Assembly (NCBI GenBank): GCA_021527695.1
Contig: JAKFAO010000005.1
Span: 1,550,001-1,614,000, forward strand
Length of the DNA stretch: 64,000 bases
Reading direction: 5' to 3'
Source: Naematelia aurantialba
Lineage: Eukaryota; Basidiomycota; Tremellomycetes; Tremellales; Naemateliaceae
Position 1 is the stretch's first letter, and every line of letters starts with the position of its first letter. Shown here in pieces: positions 61,101 through 64,000 of this stretch. The translations under genes were made by a program, and so were the position numbers. Below the pieces are notes generated by a model. The model was not told the origin of the DNA. It worked only from the letters and a program-made list of their open reading frames with translations, and searched no databases.

Positions 61101-64000
61101 TCGAGCGTGCCGCAAAATTGTGTGACTGCTGAATCACCTGCAATTGCCCGATTAATGACTGGATCCACTCGAAAGGCCATCTGGAGAGCGCCCAACTGGT
61201 ACGCAAGCCCAATATGTGTGGTGGGATCGATGAGATCTTGTTGCCACATTTTTAGGCCTGTGGTGATGGCATTCACCAAATTCGGATCGGGTCGCGCTTC
61301 TTTATGCTCGAAAAGCTCATAATAAGGAAAGTATTCCATCAGAATAATTTGAATCAAGCGATCCATGCTTTCGAATCGTCAGCCTGCAGAATATGACCAG
61401 AATATCGTCTCTACTTACCGTTTGTTGACGCGACAAGACAAAAATGTCCGGTCAAATACTCGGAACGCCACTTCCGCATAATTGTTAGTCGACCAGGGGC
61501 CATCCCTGTTGTAGTGTGGTGGAATACCATAATCGACACAATATGGGCGCCAGCTGTCGTCGAACCAATACTTCGAGAGGTAAGTGCCAATTTTTTGCCA
61601 AGCCGCTCCATCGTCCCTCGCGATCGCATTCACATCCGCCCCCAAAGCCTTGAAATATTTAGGCCACTCGGCCTCTATTGGGCATCGTTGAGCCTTTCGA
61701 AGCGCTTTCATGTACATGTTGAGTTGAGTTGTGCCTTGTCTGTCTCGAGGGAAAGCCGTTTGCCCGTTGGATTTGCAGGCCTGCATGAAATGAAATTGGC
61801 ATACTCGAATCGGTAAACCTGGAAAGACGGTCCGTATTGCATTGCGCTCTGCGGCGCTGCGATCGATCATCATAAATGCAGGGCAAAAGCCTTCACCGTC
61901 GTCTCCGGCTACAGCCAGTGCTCGAAGATATAGTAATTCTTGTGTTTCCTTGTCCGTGCCGTCGTCTCGATTCGAATATTCGTCAACTAACTTCGAAGCC
62001 AGCTGATTTACGCTCTTCAGGATCGTTTGCAGGAATAAAGTATATATTTGTTCAGTAGCAGTATTTGATACCATTACAGCGACTGCACCATGAGCTCTAT
62101 TGGTGCTCAGGCAAGAGGAATTAAACCTACTAGGAATCATGCGGTGGAATTCATTGATAGTGCTTAGAATGGTCATGGGACATCGAAAAGCATTCTTGTT
62201 GCGCCAGGAGGAGTCCATATACATCCCCCGTTCCACTGCATGAAGCAGAGCATTTTTTAGACCAGATTTTGGTCCAATGATGCATTCAAATCGGTCTCCA
62301 GGCTTGAATTCAGAGTTCAAATCTGACAGACACGGATAATGGACACTGTTTGAGTTCACTGTATCAGAATCATTTCATATGAAGACACAAAAGCAAAGAC
62401 GTACTGCAAGAATGCCTCGGGAGAACGTTTAGATAAGATCTCAATCGCTGCCAGAGGATCACGATCCAGGCGTTTCTTCCGTGAGGCAGCTAAAATCGCC
62501 GACCGGAAATCTTTGTCTTTTGGCTGTCTCCATGGACACTGCAATCGAATGAAACGAGCATATGGATGTTCCTTAGCTATCTCCTCCCATTCTACGCAGG
62601 AATCAAATCAGTTTCGAAGTGGTGATGGGAGCTCGAATCCATTCTGAACTCACGCCTCTTCAATTGCCCGGGTGTCGAAGAGAAAACAGATGCCATGTCG
62701 CACAGAATCCTGCGCACAAATGGGGAAACATCAAGGAGCTCCATGTCCGGACAATGCTGATGGCCTGACGTTTCGAAGATCGTGCATGTCTTTGTGAAGG
62801 TTTGAGCAATGCTGACCTGAAGCTAGACCCAATCAGTTCCGCAGCACACTGCCAAGAATGAATATGCTTACAATCAGCTTGGCTGTACATGAAAACCTGT
62901 CTCGAATTGGTCCTGCGTTTGCTGCCATGGATCCCTCGTCTGAATTCGATGAGCAGTCTTTTCGAAGTAGATCCGCCGCTAGTTGTACTTCCTCCTCAAA
63001 GGTTTCCGGAATATGAAGCATGGCTCGACTTCGAATTTGCTCGCATGCCCCAGCACAACTATACACGGACCTCCATAAGATCCGCTCTGATCTAGATGCT
63101 GCTTCACTTCCTTCAAAATGGAAATTGCAGCGTCGAGCTCGGAGATCCGCTGGTCGGGGACCAGGTGGATCAAGAAATTCGATTCGAACATCTGGTGCGG
63201 CTGTGTGATGATCGAATGTCCATTGTTGTGGCTGTAGAGCATCAGAAGGTCTGCCACAATCTTTAACAACATACCATTTTATCAATGAATGCCGGAAATT
63301 CATCCTGTGGTATCTCTGTCTGTTCGAAAGATAGTGATGGATGCTGCGAGAGAGGTCTTGCATGAAGAAAGCCTTTTGTGATCCGAACTGAGGGAAGACG
63401 TGCAGGGTGGATAGTGCGCCTCTCAATGACAGAAATGGCACTCTTTGGCAATTTCTTACGGCTGCATACCGAAGTTTCGATGATATTTCGCTCTCTTCTG
63501 GCTGCAATTCGATGATGCGATGGAGCGGAATGATTATTGCTACCTGACAGTGTATTTACTGAGCTTGGGGAGTGAGCACTTCGAGGTAGAGGTGTCAGGC
63601 GACGTGGAGAGTGCCTCAAGCTGCCGTAGTCGGGCTCGGGGACAATTGCTTGTTCGATTTCAGATACTGAAGGGTCCCGAAACCTGGAACTGGAATAGGT
63701 CGGCTGATTTCGAATTTGAGTGAAAGGCAGTGAGATTTCCGAAGCTGTTTTGGCGTGTTGTCCTACGGTAAATGACGCTGTTGAGGGGGCAATGACCGAC
63801 GATTCGGAGAATCGATTGGCACTTTCATGAACGCTGTAGGTCGACACCGAAGAGTCTGATTCAGAAACTGGATTCGGGATAGCATCAAGTGCCCTTAATT
63901 CAGCCTGTTCTGGCTCTGCTAAGTCATGAAGCACGACAGAAGTTGAAGCCACAGGTGGGGAAAGCACTTGGAAGTGTTTGCGTGGTCGTCCTCGCCGCTT
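58178..64000 (-). CDS. MULE-type transposase fused to SWIM, USP-like and ULP1-like protease domains (N-terminus outside window)
   Basis: Minus-strand exons 63275-64000 (open at the window end), 62872-63231, 62654-62816, 62405-62591, 61419-62345, 60280-61367, 59521-60231, 58662-59491, 58512-58613, 58178-58477; about 1,797 residues visible. In order: AT-hook RRGRPRKH at the window edge; Ser-rich linker; a zinc-finger-like segment (FSCTAKL, CTIFETSGHQHC, near residues 350-385); MULE transposase core with MDSSWRNKN (~520), MMIDRSAAERNAI and CQFHFMQA (~640), and TNNYAEVAF (~770), the candidate DDE residues; SWIM finger CTCVQFQQTGKRCPHLW (~885); a second GRPRK hook; a USP (C19)-like domain with Cys box SCGRNS (~1115), CPNC/CATC pairs and His box HYTVFLRKDEAWFEIDDEQV (~1325); a ULP1 (C48)-like domain with AHWSLM (~1633), RYDSMSG (~1650) and QQEDGHSCGP (~1715). 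The intron 59492-59520 would be only 29 nt, so the link between USP and ULP1 parts is the weakest join; if it is not spliced, they are separate or frameshifted. Confidence 0.8.

Larger units (their letters stand above)
54960..64000. mobile_element. probable large MULE-like DNA transposon (right end outside window)
   Basis: A block with two convergent genes, one a transposase, with lower GC than the rest of the window and dense TTCGAA/GATTCGA motifs. The left edge is only approximate. Neither terminal inverted repeats nor a target-site duplication can be shown. The transposase reading frames are intact apart from introns, so the copy may be recent or still active. Confidence 0.65.

Noticed and set aside
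58178..64000. assignment of the element to the KDZ (Kyakuja-Dileera-Zisupton) group
   Set aside because: KDZ elements are common in basidiomycetes and large, but the motifs MMIDRSAAE, CQFHFMQA and TNNYAE fit the MULE transposase pattern better. Only a profile search could settle it.
1..64000. CRISPR arrays, bacterial operons, riboswitches
   Set aside because: The DNA is clearly from a fungal nucleus; the tandem repeats present have no spacer structure.

Overview
The window is nuclear DNA of a basidiomycete yeast or yeast-like fungus. The evidence is short, frequent introns (mostly 33-150 nt, many donors of GTNNGT type), GC-rich exons, fungal translation elongation factor 3, a trifunctional HIS4 and an allantoicase fused to two ureidoglycolate lyase domains. 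That fusion is known from Cryptococcus (gene DAL2,3,3) and points to Tremellomycetes; the high GC would fit Trichosporonales, but that is a guess.

Layout. 1-4359 (+) 3' part of the SEC7 Arf exchange factor. 4882-6773 (+) Gfo/Idh/MocA oxidoreductase. 6774-9512 long gene-free stretch ahead of a PTR2/POT peptide transporter (9513-11863, +). 12935-13717 (-) tubulin cofactor A. 14079-16268 (+) GT31-like glycosyltransferase. 16657-17417 (-) NOP10. 18072-20043 (-) amino acid permease. 21404-23424 (-) short-chain dehydrogenase. 23840-27207 (-) EF-3. 28784-30120 (+) secreted Kre9/Knh1-like protein. 30945-40296 (-) a giant FMP27/BLTP2 lipid-transfer protein. 41105-41428 (+) small basic protein. 41713-42649 (-) EMC5. 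42950-44555 (+) WSS1 protease. 45218-48982 (+) DAL2,3,3. 49425-50250 and 50863-51491 (+) two unrecognised genes. 51981-54776 (-) HIS4.

From about 54.85 kb to the window end the DNA changes character: lower GC, and many copies of TTCGAA/GATTCGA in genes, introns and spacers. It holds a coiled-coil gene (55413-57974, +) convergent with a very large interrupted gene (58178 to beyond 64000, -). My splice model of the latter joins an AT-hook, a zinc finger, a Mutator-like (MULE) transposase core, a SWIM finger, a USP-type deubiquitinase-like domain and a ULP1-type protease domain. This looks like one large DNA transposon lodged beside the HIS4 promoter and is the most unusual part of the window.

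Most genes are ordinary housekeeping genes. Several small ones (NOP10, TBCA, EMC5) are split into exons so short that they are only seen by joining splice sites. Nitrogen-acquisition genes recur (peptide transporter, amino acid permease, allantoin degradation), but they are not arranged as a cluster. All exon models are my own reading of splice signals and family conservation, without transcript data.
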